Origin: Chrysemys picta bellii
Lineage: Eukaryota > Chordata > Testudines > Emydidae
DNA: 64,000 nucleotides
Assembly (NCBI RefSeq): GCF_011386835.1
Contig: NC_088801.1
Coordinates: 15,610,824-15,674,823, forward strand
Direction: 5' to 3'
Below the pieces are notes generated by a model. The model did no database searches and was not told where the DNA came from. It was given only the letters and a program-made list of their open reading frames with translations. A program made the translations under genes and the position numbers. Within the stretch, counting starts at the first letter, position 1, and each line of letters starts with the position of its first letter. Positions 12,753-24,244 of the stretch are shown piece after piece.

Positions 12753-13439
12753 AAACCACAAAGGGCCAGGATAATTCAGCTTGTTAATTTATGAAGTGGG
12801 GAGTTAAGCTGAAAAATATGCCTAAATCATTTGCCTTAGCAGTGGAAGGGGAACAGGAATCATAATGCCATTGCTCTTTAAAAGCTGAATGGGCATTTCA
12901 ATCCAAATGTAGATCACTGGTATGTTTGGATGGTTGTCATGATACCAAGATGGTCATGTGTATATCAGTTAACATTTAATTATTTCTTTACTTGCACCTA
13001 ACACAACAGAAGCCACAACCTGCTCTCAGCTGCAGCAGTCTTCTCTCTGTTCTGCTCAGCATTCACAGAGCCCAGCATTCCAGTCTGTAGGGTGACCCTT
13101 CGAACGCTCTACCTCCTCTCATCCCATTACACGAGCATAATAGCTTCTCCATTCAGGTGTCAATAGGAAGGACACATGAGAGAGCATTGTCCTGTATTCT
13201 TCCATGCCACTCCTACCACATTTTTACCCAGGGAATTCAGTGCTTTTGAGAGGCATTTTTTCAGTGTTTCAATTTTCCTCATGGTTCTAGGCTTCTTCTG
13301 TTTTCATACTATGTGACTTGCATTGACCCTATCAGAGACTGCGATGTCATTTGGACTCCTGTTCCAGAGTTAGCACCTTTTGCCCGGCGTGTACACTCCA
13401 GAACAGGAGCATCTTTTTACCTTGTAGCACCTTTTACCT

Positions 13440-13605
13440 TTTGACCCTTCACCCTCATAGGGTCCCAGAGCTCGGGCTCTAGCTCAAGCCCAAATGCCTA
13501 TACAGTGATGTTTAGCCCCAGAGCCTGGGCCCCGTGAGCCTCAATCAACTGACTTGGGCCAGCCATGGGTTTTTTTAGTCCTGTGTAAACATACAGATAG
13601 CGAGG
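13440..13605. repeat. Probable MITE fragment
   Basis: 'gtcccagagctcgggctcta' near the left, with 'tgacttgggccagccatggg' and 'gtgtaaacatac' to the right, resembles another reptile MITE whose ends contain 'gtgtagacat'. Boundaries are unclear. Confidence 0.35.
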
Positions 13606-13927
13606 CAGCCATAACACCCTGAGGTATGGGGCAGACCCTCAGTTAGCTTATCCTAACTATTGCTAACTCAAGATAATTGCAACGAAAATGTGCAGCCACA
13701 GCCAAATAATACATGACAGTCCACCTATCTTTCCCACAAGTTGTCTGTGCAACTATTCTTGTGTACTATCTTGCCATCTACCTGTGCTGAGACCCTTGAC
13801 TAGAACTGCTCCACCTTCATATGCCTCTAGTCAGTGTCTCCACCCCAACCTGCTTGCAATTCCTCTAGCTTCACTCCTCTGCATTGTTTGATACTGCAGA
13901 ACAATGAAGAGTAAGAAGCCCATGTGT

Positions 13928-14181
13928 TAGACTGGTCTTCACTATCGGGAGACTGACGCTGCTGTAATCAATGCAGCAGGGATCAATTTAGTGGGTCTAG
14001 TCAAGACCCGCTACATTGATGGCAGAGCACTCTCCAATCAACCCCATTACTCCAGCTCTCCGAGAAAAGTAAGGGAAGTTGACTGGAGAGCATCTCCCGT
14101 TGAGGCAGTGCAGTGAAGTCAAAGGTAGCTGGAGTAGCGTAACTTAGGTCGACTTGCCCCCCTAGTGAAGACAAGCCCTTA
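13928..14181. mobile_element. MITE, probably Harbinger-like
   Basis: The left end 'ttagactggtcttcactat' is the imperfect inverse of the right end 'tagtgaagacaagccctta'. The roughly 215-bp interior is non-coding and includes 'aacttaggtcgacttgcccc', close to a segment of the MITE at 2296-2506 ('tcttaggtcaacccccctcc'). Confidence 0.6.
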
Positions 14182-14304
14182 GTGTGCAGCCGCCTGACCA
14201 AATGATCACATCACAATTTTAGTGCAGTTTTTGGCTGATGTGAGCAAAACCCATGACTTTACTCCTGAAAGAGGAACCTACACGGAGGTATGTCTAAGCA
14301 TGTG

Positions 14305-14505
14305 TAATTAACCACTAGAACAATTTACCAAGGATTGTGGTGGATGCGCCACCACGGACAATTTTTAAATCAAGATTGGGGATGTTTTTCTAAAAGGTAT
14401 ACTCTAGGACATATTTTGGGGAAATTCTATGGCCTGTCTTATACAGGAGGTCAGACAAAATAATCGTATTGGTCCCGTCTTGCCTTAGAATCTATGTTTG
14501 AGAGA
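14305..14505 (+). repeat. CR1 LINE 3'-end fragment
   Basis: Plus-strand CR1 tail: 'accaaggattgtggtggatg', then 'tttttaaatcaagattggg', then 'aggaggtcagacaaaataat', ending at the 'agaatctatg' terminal motif. Only the extreme C-terminal coding end and 3' UTR are present. Confidence 0.75.
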
Positions 14506-14509
14506 CTAT

Positions 14510-15600
14510 TCAGGCTCATGAGTTGGCTTGGCATAATTATTATTATTTTTTTAAATATGTAATATTGATGGATAATATTGATGGTTCTTTTTAAGCATTT
14601 TTATAGATTTTTATTGATGTACATTTTTACATTTGCATGAATTATGGGCAGGCCAGACTACGTGGGGGTTAGATGCTAATTATTTAATGGCAGTAAATAC
14701 AGAGATTAAAAAAGTTAAACATTTACAACTGATTTGATTTAAAGATATTTACTTTGTATATTTTGACAAGTGGTGTTGATAATTTGTGTTTTAATACATC
14801 CTCAAGCAGCATTTTTCTTACTTTGCCTAGCTGTAAATTTTGGTTATCAATGGAAATATTTTTCGTCATTTTGTGTACCTACCAACATTTATCAATAAAA
14901 ACTGAATCCTTCCAAAGCCTCCTCATGCGCTGGGGGGCAAATCCATAAGGTACATGAGCCCCAGGGATTCACCTCGTGTTACCATCTCCTCCAGTTCTGA
15001 TGCCCAACAATGCCTGGAGGAGCCAGTAAATGAACCAGGCTTTTAGCTATGGACCCTCACTCCAGCAGCAGTATCCGCTACACTCTACACCTGCTGCAAT
15101 GCAGGGGAAAGAGAAGACAATATCCTGACAATTTTATTTTTAGTTACATGGCTTAATGTTTTGCTTTCTTACGTTGATACACATTTGAACCATGTTTGGG
15201 CAGCTGGTATGCCACATTTTTTTTAGCATAAATGAATTGCAATAAAAGTAAAGATGGCATCTTTATATCTTTAATGTGTACAGAAACACTACAGTTGATT
15301 TCCAGAGAGCAGTGCAATGTGCCATCCAATACCACTAGTCAGCCCCAGTGCTAACCATGAAGGTTCAGCATGTGAGCACACAAGGTATCCCTTCTGGCCT
15401 TTGCTGTTACAGACTCTGTACCATTAATAGATGCATTTGGTGGCTGTCTCTAAGCAGATCCCCAAAGCATCGTTGTCGGCAATCCATTCCATCCCATTGT
15501 ACTCCCACTTATCCTTATGCATATTGAGGCACACAACATGCCTCAAGCACATGTCAGGCATTAAACACACTGTAGTGCAAACCAGTCAGTGACAACGCCA
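14510..15600. other. No gene seen
   Basis: An AT-rich stretch, then a more complex segment from about 15350 that may be the decayed 3' flank of the Harbinger remnant. No convincing frame. Confidence 0.45.
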
Positions 15601-15609
15601 TCTTACTGT

Positions 15610-15830
15610 CAGTCACCCAAATGCATATTCCTCCACCATTCTGCACTTGTTCAGCATGTAGTTAAATTGCCTCTTATCTGGTTGGTGCATATTAAGATAA
15701 GCCATCATCAAGCAGGAAAGCAAAGGGTAGGCTGGTTCACTTAAAATTACAGTGGGTATGAACACCTCATTGATTGTATTGTTAGGGGGCAACAATTAAC
15801 CAATTTGCCCACACTGAAAGAAGCTGGATG
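15610..15830 (-). pseudogene. Harbinger transposase remnant B, C-terminal part
   Basis: Minus-strand codons read FIPTVILSEPAYPLLSCLMM and then NYMLNKCRMVEEYAFG. This matches the region around the third catalytic acid (E) of PIF/Harbinger DDE nucleases; compare the equivalent segment of remnant A at 18002-18200. The usual RLK motif after the glutamate is gone and the frame ends in a stop. Its N-terminal partner is at 16590-17230 on the same strand. Confidence 0.7.
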
Positions 15831-15839
15831 TCTGACTGG

Positions 15840-16582
15840 CATCATGCACCTGTTACCCGATAATCTGACATTCCTGTGTGTACCCCAGAATTTGATACTA
15901 CTGCAGTCAGCAATTTTGTATGTTCAGTCACTGCCAGCTGAAAACCAACCATCACATAGCTAGGAAAATCTGAGGCCTTCGTGAGGCAAGGTCAGACAGC
16001 TGCATACTTGCAGTTTGTTAATCACAATGGGAGGATGGGACAGAAAGGTAACCAATTATAAGTATGGAAGAGAGTGAGGGAATAGCAACCTTGGTACTAA
16101 GTGCCCCGACACATTGTTATGACTAGAAATGTTTTGATGATAAGAGCTAATGAGTAGTTTTGCTGAAAGTAAGAGAATTGGTGACCCATTAGGGGTTACT
16201 ATGGTGACTCACAAGGAGACACTATAGGTTCTGTGCTTTGTTTGAAGTTATCTATAAAAGACTTGGTGAAAGAATTTGCTTGGGAGCAGTCCAAGGAAGC
16301 ATTCTTTGCACCAGGATCTGACAGCTAAGTTCCCCAGCAGTTAGATGGGCCCCCCCAGAAGCATACCTGCCAAATCCTCTGAGCCATTTCTTAACTTTGG
16401 GTAACTATAAATGTTTTTAAATGCTCTAAACCCTATTGAAATTGTGTGTGTGTGTGCGCACACACACGCGCGTGCTTGAGATCTAATAAATAAGTAGTTT
16501 TAGGTGAAAGCCTGTCTGCTTGTGCCAATTATTTATCAGTCGGATGAGCTGTGCCCCCGTTGCTTTATTCCTGACACTGCCT
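15840..16582. mobile_element. ERV-like solo LTR candidate within Harbinger remnant B
   Basis: It separates the two halves of Harbinger remnant B. It has a TATA-like 'ctataaaag' near 16251, a poly(A)-signal-like 'aataaataag' near 16484, a GT/CA microsatellite, and an end 'tttattcctgaca' at about 16576. The same order of motifs and the same terminal 'cctgaca' recur at 55433-56095 ('gtgcttgaga', 'gtgaaagc', 'tgtgcca'), so the two look homologous. The left boundary and target duplication are not resolved, so the class is uncertain. Confidence 0.4.
16443..16476 (+). repeat. GT/CA dinucleotide microsatellite
   Basis: A run of alternating GT, then GC, CA and CG steps (purine-pyrimidine alternation), potentially Z-DNA-prone. 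It sits inside the LTR-like segment. Confidence 0.85.
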
Positions 16583-16589
16583 GGAGAGA

Positions 16590-17230
16590 AACTGTTAAGT
16601 TATCACTGCTTTGGGTTCTGAGAAACCCCAGGTAATGGAAACCCCGCCAGAGCATCCAATGTAGATGTCCATGAATATGCCACGGTGGACCATGGGAGCA
16701 TACATAATGAAAGAATAGCATCCTTTCCTGTTAATGTACTTGCTTGTTTGAAATAACAGGACTAGGTTGGGTATATGCATGACATCAATCACACCTGCAT
16801 AGTGTGGGAAGCCCAACCATTCATAAATATTTGAATTCTTTATAATAATTATTAAAAATAAGCCCCACAATTATTGCAGGAATATTTCCAATGTTTACAA
16901 CGCTGGTAGACAGCACAGCATTCATTGCCTTGCAAACCTCCATGACCACCGTGCCAACCATGGATTTGCCTAGCCCAGACTGATTACCAATAGATATGTA
17001 ATGGCCTGGGGTGGACAGTTTCCATAGGAGAATAGCTACATGCTTCTGGAGCATTATTAGTGCTCTCATCAGGCCACTGTACTACTCAAGTACTGGGGCA
17101 AGCTCCTTAGATAGCTTCAGGAATATGTCTTTCTTCATGTGAAAGTTCTGGACCCACTACTGGTCATCCCAAGTTTCCTTCACAATGTAGTACCACTACT
17201 CTGTGCTTCAGTCTTGGTCTTGCCATGAGA
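16590..17230 (-). pseudogene. Harbinger transposase remnant B, N-terminal and middle part
   Basis: Two minus-strand open segments carry the PIF/Harbinger signature. The first has VAILLWKLSTPGHYISIGNQ, a helix-turn-helix-like block, then GLGKSMVGTVVMEVC. The second has VIDVMHIPNL, corresponding to the first catalytic D in the usual DG.H form, and GIFMDIYIGCSGGV for the second D. Stops and frameshifts separate them. More diverged than remnant A, so probably older. The transposase would cut and paste elements with short TIRs and 3-bp target duplications. Confidence 0.75.
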
Positions 17231-17239
17231 AATAACACC

Positions 17240-17870
17240 AGTTTAGCCTTGTAGGTAGGCCTGGCCTGATGTCAGTAATTAAATACACGGGGGGAGGCCT
17301 CATTCCTTGGAAGATAGGATTAGAGAAGTAAATCATCACGTTGAAAATGGAACATTTGTGCTAACTAACATAACTAAATATGTCAGTAATCTAAAAGACA
17401 GACTATCTGAGCTAGGTACAATATGAGGGAGAATACTAAAGCAAGGGAAACATTTACAACAAACAAGATAAGTTAGCAAAGTAGAGATGATATAAAGAGT
17501 AGGCTGAACATAAACCATGTATGTTTACAAGCAGCAGAAAGTTGGCATATGCGAACTTTCTATTTGGTTTCTGGACTTGTCTTTCCCTCCTCCTCCACCC
17601 CCCTAACCCAATACACCTCCCTCTCGGGTCTAACTTCTGATTTACTCAATGTGTTGTGCAACAAATAATAAGGAAGGGTTTTTAAACAATTGTGACTTTA
17701 TTTCCTTTCATATATATAGGGGGCAGGTAAAAAAAACACAGCTGTCACACCGTAGCCTGGCCAGTCATGAAACTGGCTTTCAAAGCTTCTCTGATGCGCA
17801 GCATGCTCTGCTGTGCTCTTCTAATCGCCCTGTTGTCTGGCTGTGTGAAATTGGCTGCCAGGCAATTTGC
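17240..17870. other. No gene seen; probable 3' part of Harbinger element A from about 17640
   Basis: Harbinger elements usually carry a second, Myb-like gene. None was recognised here, although the left end of element A must lie in or before this stretch. No inverted partner of the right end at 26565 was found. Confidence 0.4.
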
Positions 17871-17879
17871 CTCAACCTC

Positions 17880-18271
17880 CTACCCCGCCATAAACGTCTT
17901 CCCCTTACTCTCACAGATATTGTAGAGCACACAACAAGCAGCAATTACAATTGGAATATTGGTTGTGCTGAGATCTAATTGAGTCAGTAAACTGCGCCAG
18001 CGCGTTTTCAAACGTCCAAAAGCACATTCTACCACCATTCTGCACTTGCTCAGCCCATAGTTGAACAGCTCCTTACTACTGTCCAGGGTGGCTGTGTACG
18101 GCTTCATGAGCCATGGCATTAAGGGGTAGGCTAGGTCCCCGAGGATAGCTATAGGCATTTCAACATCCCCAACAGTAATTTTCTGGTCTGGGAAGTAACT
18201 CCCTTCCTGCAGCTGTTCAAACAGACCAGAGTTCCTGAAGATGTGAGCTTCATGCACCTTTCCTAGCCATC
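17880..18271 (-). pseudogene. Harbinger transposase A, C-terminal part
   Basis: This is the 3' half of the transposase split by the LTR element. It begins at the target duplication with WLGKVHEAHIFRNSGLFEQL, continues through MPIAILGDLAYPLMPWLM, and reaches the third catalytic acid in CRMVVECAFGRLKTRWR before ending LYNICESKGKTFMAG and a stop. The second catalytic D is on the other side of the insertion. Reading the host codons across one copy of the 5-bp target site gives DINVGWLGKVHE in frame, so the two halves were one gene before the insertion. The longer minus-strand frame that extends beyond 18271 is LTR read-through and not part of this protein. Confidence 0.88.
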
Positions 18272-19093
18272 TGTGACAGGGTCGGTAGCTCACCGCTGTG
18301 GCGCCTCCTCCTGGCCGCTTCGGGGAATTAGTTTTGCGCCAGTAGAGCGCCCTCTTTGGGTGGCGTTCCGTCTGTCGTCTCGCCTCTGTGGGGTGCACGG
18401 TCTGGTGTTGCTCCCGACGTCGGCGTCCTCTTCTGGAGCACTGCCCTCCGGTAGTGTCCCTCTGTCCAACCACACCCCCTTCCGGGGGGGGGGGGGGGGG
18501 GGGTAAACAACAGCCCCACACCTTCAAGTCCGATCCTCTCCGTCTAGGATCCGGTGTGGTTCTGACTGGCCGCTCCCTGCGGCCCGTGGCTGTGCGAGGG
18601 GTAGCACAGCAAACAAAGGGGGAAAAAGGGGGGGGGGACTCAGGCCCGCCCACTACTCTGAGTCCCGGTCCAGAGGCCCTCGAGTGGCAGTCTCACTGTC
18701 CTCCTTCTCCTTACTCCTCTGACTATCCCTCTGGACCGCTTCCCCCAACAGCCCTTCACTACGCTAGGCCTCCTCCTCCCAGGCCTGCCGCCTAGCAGGC
18801 TATGGAGTAGGGCCTTCTCCCACTCTCTGGCTGGCCTGGCCTGCACTGCGCTGTCCGAGGTGCTGGCCTCCCAGCTCTGGAGACAGACCTTCCCCTCTGA
18901 AGGCCTGGGACAGACTGACTGCTCCTGCTCTGGGCAGTCTCTTATATGGCTGAGGCGGGCCCTGATTGGCTGGCCCCAATCTGTGTTCTGATTGGCCCTC
19001 TGTAAGCCCTTCCCTGATTGGTTGGGCGGCTGCGCAGGCGCCTAGACCTGCTGCAGCCCACCCTCTCTGAGTGTGGGCAATCGCCCCACCACA
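18272..19093 (-). repeat. 3' LTR of the gypsy element
   Basis: 822 bp, starting 'tgtgacagggtcgg' and ending 'gccccaccaca' on the plus strand. It matches the other LTR throughout as far as I can compare by eye, apart from a 20-G tract at 18484-18503. Open frames within it are not genes. Confidence 0.95.
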
Positions 19094-19109
19094 CACCCTC
19101 CCCCTTAAG
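19094..19109 (-). other. Polypurine tract of the gypsy element
   Basis: On the minus strand the sequence next to the 3' LTR is 'cttaagggggagggtg', a purine-rich stretch directly abutting the LTR. This is where plus-strand DNA synthesis would be primed after RNase H cleavage. Confidence 0.8.
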
Positions 19110-19272
19110 AACCTTCCCGGGGGGGGGGGTATCCTAATCGGCCTAAGGTTCAGGAGCTCGGAACTTAGCCTTTATCCCACAGTGTCTCGGCTTACCGGCT
19201 CACAGTCCAGAAACATAGCCCTTGTCACGGAAATTAGTCTTTGCTACCAGGCAACCCGGCTTATCCGCTGCC

Positions 19273-22200
19273 TCAGCGGGGGGATCCCACCGAAACACGC
19301 TGAGGCTTACCAGGTCCGACGTACCAGTCTGTCGATTCCCTGAAGCTGCCTCCTATCCGTTCAGCTGCCGGAGTGTCCCACGGGTCCCCTGATTCTCCAC
19401 GGGTCTCGTGGTCCACCGCCTCGGCTGGTCCCTCCCACAGTGAGGCTCCCTCTCGACCTGGAGAAGTCACAGTCCCTAGCGGTTCCAGGAGTGTGGGCTG
19501 GTCCTCCACCGGGGCTTCCCGCAAGGGTTCTTCTCCCACGACCGTCTGCCTAGGCTGGGGTATGCTCCCTCTTTTCACGCTCTCCGTGCATTTGGGACAC
19601 ACCCCGTACGACCGTGACGGATCCTCTGCCGTCAGGGCTGACTGTCTAGGACCTCGGCAGTTGGATGGGGGCTTGGCTGCCCCCTCGCAGACCACCCCCT
19701 TCGCTACAGATACCCCTCCCTGATCCGATTCTTCGCCCTCCTCCCCTAGCCTGGAGAAGAAATCGGCATTAGTATGGGCCTTACCCGGTCGGTGGAGCAC
19801 CTGGAAGTCGTAAGGCTGAAGGGCGAGGTACCACCGCATAATTCTAGCATTTGTGTCTTTCATGCTGTGGATCCATCGCAAAGGGGCGTGATCTGTGATT
19901 AATTTAAAACTATTCCCTAGCAGATAGTAACGGAGGGCGTCGATAGCCCACCGCACCGCCAGGGCCTCTTTCTCTATTGTTGAGAAGTGTCTTTCTCGGG
20001 GGAACAGCTTCCGACTCAAATACAGTACGGGGTGTTCCTCCCCGTCTACTTCCTGGGAGAGTACTGCACCTAGGCCGACTTCTGAAGCGTCTGTTTGTAG
20101 AATAAACTCCTTCGTGAAGTCGGGGTGCCGTAGTACTGGTTCTTGAGTGAGCCGTTCCTTGAGCGTGTTAAAGGCTCGCTCGCACTGCGTAGTCCACTGT
20201 ACCTGTCGAGGCTGGGAGTTCTTCGTTAGGTCTGACAGGGGGGCGGCTATAGATGCAAAGTCTGGTACGAAACGACGATAGTACCCAGCTAATCCCAAGA
20301 ACTGACGCACTTGTTTCTTCGTCGTGGGGGTGGGTACATCTCTGAGGGCTTGTACCTTGCTAATCAGGGGTGTTAGTTTCCCCCCTCCTACCGTGTATCC
20401 CAGGTAGGTCACTTCTTCTTGGCCTAAGTGACATTTCGCCGGGTTAGCTGTCAGGCCGGCCGCTCTGAGGGCTTGTAGCACTGCTGCCAGGTGGTGTAAA
20501 TGGCTCTCCCAGTCAAGGCTATAAACCACGATATCGTCGATGTACGCCGCCGCGTATTGGTCGTGGGGCTGGAGTACCTTGTTCATCAGACGTTGGAACG
20601 TGGCTGCTGCTCCGTGCAAGCCGAACGGCATGGTTACGAACTGGAAGAGGCCGAAGGGCGTAGGGAAGGCCGTCTTCGCTCGGGAGTTTGGCGTCAGTGG
20701 GATCTGCCAATATCCTTTAGTTAAATCTAAAGTTGACAGGTACTTGGCTCCTCCGAGGCGCTCTAACAGTTCATCCACTCTCGGCATTGGATAGGCATCA
20801 AAACGAGAGATAGCGTTGACCTTTCTGAAGTCGATGCAAAACCGGGTCGCCCCATCTGGCTTCGGTACTAAGACGATAGGGCTTCGCCACTCGCTCGTCG
20901 ATTCTTCTACCACTCCCATCTCCAACATCGTCTCCACCTCCCGCCGGACGGTGTCCCACATTTTCTTGGGTAACGGTCGATGGTTGTCCGTCACTCTCTT
21001 CCCGGGGTCTGTGGCAATATGATGACTCATTAGGGTCGTCCGGCCCGGGCGGGCCGATAAGACATCTGAAAACTTCTCCAGCATCTGTTGCAGTTGCCCT
21101 CTCTGTTTGGGGTCGAGGCCTGACCCCACCACAGCCGGTCCGGGGTCGGGAAGATCTCCCGCTAGGGGTCCAAGTTCCGACTCTGGGGTGGACGGGCCGA
21201 TGAACATGGCTTCCCGGGCCTTCCAGGCCTTTAAGAGATTAATATGGTAAATACGGGTCTCTTTGCGTCGACCAGGCAGTCTGACCTCGTAATCGACTGG
21301 TCCCACTCGTCGGATCACTTCGTAGGGACCCTGCCATTTGGCCAGGAGCTTCGACTCGGACGAGGGCAGCAGCAGCAACACCCTATCGCCTGGGGCGAAC
21401 TTCCTCCCTCTGGCCCTTCGATTATAGAGGCGCTCCTGACCTGCCTGGGCCCGTTCCAGGTTTTCACGGGCGAAGGCCCCTAACGTTTGGAGTCGCTCCC
21501 GGAGCTGTAGTACGTAGTGTGTGGTCCCAAGGACCCGTGTTTCCTGTGCTTCCCACTCCTCTTTCAGGAGGTCCAGTATTCCTCTGGGCTGCCTGCCGTA
21601 TAGGAGCTCGAAGGGCGAGAACCCCGTCGAGGCCTGTGGTACCTCTCTTATTGCGAACAACAGGGCCGGCAACAAGGTGTCCCAATGTGAGGGGTCCTCC
21701 TCCACAAACTTCCGCAACATGGCTTTTAGTGTACCGTTGAACCGCTCTACCAAGCCATCGGTCTGCGGGTGGTACACCGATGTCCGGAGGGTCCGGATAT
21801 GGAGGAGGCGACATAGCTCAGCTATTAACTTGGAGGACACATTGGTGCCCTGGTCTGTCAATATTTCACCGGGTATCCCCACCCGGGCGAAAATCTTTAC
21901 CAGTTCACCCGCAATGGTCGGTGCCGTCGCTGTCTTTAGGGGAATGGCTTCGGGATAGCGTGTGGCGTAGTCCACGACTACTAGTATAAAGCGGTTCCCT
22001 GTCTTGCTTCGCTCAAGGGGGCCGACGAGGTCCATCCCGATCCGTTCAAAGGGTACCCCCACGACTGGCATGGGTACCAGGGGTGCAGGAGCTACCCCTT
22101 TCGGTCCGGCTCGCTGGCATTCTGGGCACGAGGCGCAAAAGTCTGCCACTTCCCGGTGGATGCCTGGCCAGAAAAACCGGCGGGCCACCCTCTGTAGGGT

Positions 22201-24057
22201 CTTCTCGCGTCCGAGGTGTCCAGCCCAAGGGTTCGCGTGGGCTAAGTGGAGGAGACCGGCTCGCAGTCTCCGGGGGACCAACAGCTGACGGAACGTCTCC
22301 CGGGTCTGGGGTTCCTGCGCTATTCGGTACAGGCGATCCTGCCATACCTCAAAGCGGGGGCCCTGCGGAATCCGTTGCGTCCCGTCCCCCTCAATGACCG
22401 GGTTGGTGGCTTGCTCCCAGGCTCGGCTTAAGGTTGGGTCTTCCCGTTGCTCACGTAAGAAGTCCCCGTCGCGCTCTAACTCTACCCGGGCGTCCTCCAC
22501 CGAACGGGGTCTGTCTCCCGGACAACTCGCAGGGGTCTCTGCCGTCGAGGAGGTCCCCTCGCCGGGGTCATCGCTTAGCCTGCTCCCAAGCAGCCCCGTT
22601 CCCGGTGCTATAGTCCTATCCGGTCGGGGCTTGGGTGGCTGATATCTTAGGAGGACCTCTCCGAAGCCGGGCCAATCTCGCCCCAACACCACCGGGTAGG
22701 CCAGCCTAGGGGCCACTCCTACTCGGAGACCCTCCTCTCGGCCGCCTACTCCCATCTTGACCCAGGCTGTGGGATACTGGCAGATGTCCCCATGCACACA
22801 CTGTAGGTAGATCGGGGGTCCCGAAAGATTGAGATTTGGGACGAGCCCCTCTCGTATGAGGGTCTGACTACACCCCGAATCTACGAGGGCATTGGTGGGG
22901 TTCCCTTCCACCCGGACCGGGACTATCAACTTTCCTGCCCCTCTCTTCCGGGCCCGTTGTCCGGCCATCCAGGCCTGCCCGTAGCTGCAGTCCATAAAAG
23001 GGCAATCTCGACGGAAATGTCCTTCTTGACCGCAGTCCCAGCACCTCTCTCGGGTCTCGGCCGTGCTTGTGCCTCCTCCGGGGGGGCCTGTTCGCTCAGG
23101 GGGCTGTCGCTCCCTCCGAGTCGTCCCCAGTAGTAACTTGGGTCGGGGTTCAGGGTTGGGAGGCCTCGGACGCCCATGGCTGTGGCCTGCCAGTGGTTCG
23201 GAGGCTCCCGCCCCACGAGAGTTTACCTTCTCTGCACCGCCCTTGCGACCAAGGCTTCCAGCCGCTCGGGGTGGCGCCTCCGCCCCCTCTGCCGACAAGT
23301 AATCCTCCATTAAGGCCACTGCTGCGGGGAGGGTGGCCGGTCGATGCCGTCGCACCCAGGCCCTCCCTCCCGGGGGTAGGATCTGGGTGAACTGCTCTAA
23401 GGCTACCAGCTCCGCCACCTGGGGTCCCGTCAGGCCCTCTGGGTCCAACCATCTCCAGCAGTGGTCCCGGATGCGTTGGGCCACGGCGCGGGGTCGGGCT
23501 CCCGGAGGATATTGTTCTTTACGGAGACGCTGTCGGTAGGTCTCTGGGCTAATGCCGGTATGGTCTAGGATGGCCGCCTTGACTCGGGCATACTCGAGTG
23601 CTTCCCGGGGGTCGAGGCTCCGATATGCGGCCTGAGCCTGCCCCGTCAAATAAGGGGCTAGTAACGTGGCCCAATGTTCTGAGGGCCACCGGGCAGCAGT
23701 CGCCACCCGCTCGAATGTGACCAGATAGGCCTCTGGGTCATCCTCGGGCCCCATCTTGGTGAGGCGTATTGGTAGGGCCTCTGGGGTATCCCCCAGTCCG
23801 GTTCCCATGGGGGCGGCAGGGGTGCCTCCTGCCGGCCGTAACAGTGCGGCCATCTGTTGCACCAAATGTTCCTGCTGCACCCGCTGCTGGGTGGCCAACT
23901 CTCGGAGGAGCTGCTGCTGATTCTCTTGGTGCTGAGTCATCAGCAGCTGCTGCTGAGTGGTCATCTGTTGCAGCATTTGCATCTGCTGCTGGTGCTGCTG
24001 GGCCGACTGCTCTTGCTGCTTCTCTAGCAGCCATTTTAATAACTTCTCAGCCTCCAT
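19273..24057 (-). CDS. Gag-Pol polyprotein, Gmr1-like, intact 1594-residue frame
   Basis: One frame encodes all retrotransposition functions. Residues 12-70 are a glutamine-rich, probably coiled-coil segment. Residues about 90-258 are the capsid, with a SCAN-like part at 172-255. A CX2CX4HX4C zinc knuckle sits at C339, C342, H347 and C352. The protease has DSG at 393-395. The integrase zinc region has H607, H614 (or nearby His), C644 and C647, and its DDE core is D676, D735 and E771, spaced D-58-D-35-E. A GPY/F-type module lies at 907-925. RT has D1111 and YIDD at 1172-1175. RNase H has D1323, E1364, D1389 and D1432. Integrase precedes RT, unlike most Ty3/gypsy elements but as in the Gmr1 group. 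There is no frameshift or stop between gag and pol, so a read-through mechanism is not needed. The ATG lies about 190 bp inside the 5' LTR boundary, and its codons continue directly into the Gln-rich segment. Confidence 0.96.
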   Translation of the reverse strand: MEAEKLLKWLLEKQQEQSAQQHQQQMQMLQQMTTQQQLLMTQHQENQQQLLRELATQQRVQQEHLVQQMAALLRPAGGTPAAPMGTGLGDTPEALPIRLTKMGPEDDPEAYLVTFERVATAARWPSEHWATLLAPYLTGQAQAAYRSLDPREALEYARVKAAILDHTGISPETYRQRLRKEQYPPGARPRAVAQRIRDHCWRWLDPEGLTGPQVAELVALEQFTQILPPGGRAWVRRHRPATLPAAVALMEDYLSAEGAEAPPRAAGSLGRKGGAEKVNSRGAGASEPLAGHSHGRPRPPNPEPRPKLLLGTTRRERQPPERTGPPGGGTSTAETRERCWDCGQEGHFRRDCPFMDCSYGQAWMAGQRARKRGAGKLIVPVRVEGNPTNALVDSGCSQTLIREGLVPNLNLSGPPIYLQCVHGDICQYPTAWVKMGVGGREEGLRVGVAPRLAYPVVLGRDWPGFGEVLLRYQPPKPRPDRTIAPGTGLLGSRLSDDPGEGTSSTAETPASCPGDRPRSVEDARVELERDGDFLREQREDPTLSRAWEQATNPVIEGDGTQRIPQGPRFEVWQDRLYRIAQEPQTRETFRQLLVPRRLRAGLLHLAHANPWAGHLGREKTLQRVARRFFWPGIHREVADFCASCPECQRAGPKGVAPAPLVPMPVVGVPFERIGMDLVGPLERSKTGNRFILVVVDYATRYPEAIPLKTATAPTIAGELVKIFARVGIPGEILTDQGTNVSSKLIAELCRLLHIRTLRTSVYHPQTDGLVERFNGTLKAMLRKFVEEDPSHWDTLLPALLFAIREVPQASTGFSPFELLYGRQPRGILDLLKEEWEAQETRVLGTTHYVLQLRERLQTLGAFARENLERAQAGQERLYNRRARGRKFAPGDRVLLLLPSSESKLLAKWQGPYEVIRRVGPVDYEVRLPGRRKETRIYHINLLKAWKAREAMFIGPSTPESELGPLAGDLPDPGPAVVGSGLDPKQRGQLQQMLEKFSDVLSARPGRTTLMSHHIATDPGKRVTDNHRPLPKKMWDTVRREVETMLEMGVVEESTSEWRSPIVLVPKPDGATRFCIDFRKVNAISRFDAYPMPRVDELLERLGGAKYLSTLDLTKGYWQIPLTPNSRAKTAFPTPFGLFQFVTMPFGLHGAAATFQRLMNKVLQPHDQYAAAYIDDIVVYSLDWESHLHHLAAVLQALRAAGLTANPAKCHLGQEEVTYLGYTVGGGKLTPLISKVQALRDVPTPTTKKQVRQFLGLAGYYRRFVPDFASIAAPLSDLTKNSQPRQVQWTTQCERAFNTLKERLTQEPVLRHPDFTKEFILQTDASEVGLGAVLSQEVDGEEHPVLYLSRKLFPRERHFSTIEKEALAVRWAIDALRYYLLGNSFKLITDHAPLRWIHSMKDTNARIMRWYLALQPYDFQVLHRPGKAHTNADFFSRLGEEGEESDQGGVSVAKGVVCEGAAKPPSNCRGPRQSALTAEDPSRSYGVCPKCTESVKRGSIPQPRQTVVGEEPLREAPVEDQPTLLEPLGTVTSPGREGASLWEGPAEAVDHETRGESGDPWDTPAAERIGGSFRESTDWYVGPGKPQRVSVGSPR

Positions 24058-24225
24058 GTTGGGGTTCAGCGGGTTACTCCCGGTTCAATCCCCTCACTCT
24101 GGACCCCTTTGGTGGGTCCGGGTCTGTACCCACAATCTGGGTCGACCGTCTGTCTGCGCAAGACACTGCTCTGGGCAATAGTCCGCAGTCTTGGCGCTGG
24201 CCCCTCGTATCAGGGGCGGACCGCT

Positions 24226-24244
24226 ATGCCCGCATTCTCCACCA
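24226..24244 (-). other. Primer binding site, tRNA-Ala type
   Basis: The minus strand reads 'tggtggagaatgcgggcat' 2 nt inside the 5' LTR end. From memory it is complementary over all 19 nt to the 3' end, with CCA, of a vertebrate tRNA-Ala(AGC) variant that ends ATGCCCGCATTCTCCA. The CCA-complementary TGG is at the correct edge. Minus-strand DNA synthesis would start here. Confidence 0.8.

Noticed and set aside
18272..19096. Frames of 60-135 codons on both strands in each LTR
   Set aside because: They occur identically in both LTRs and arise from high GC content. None has a recognisable domain.
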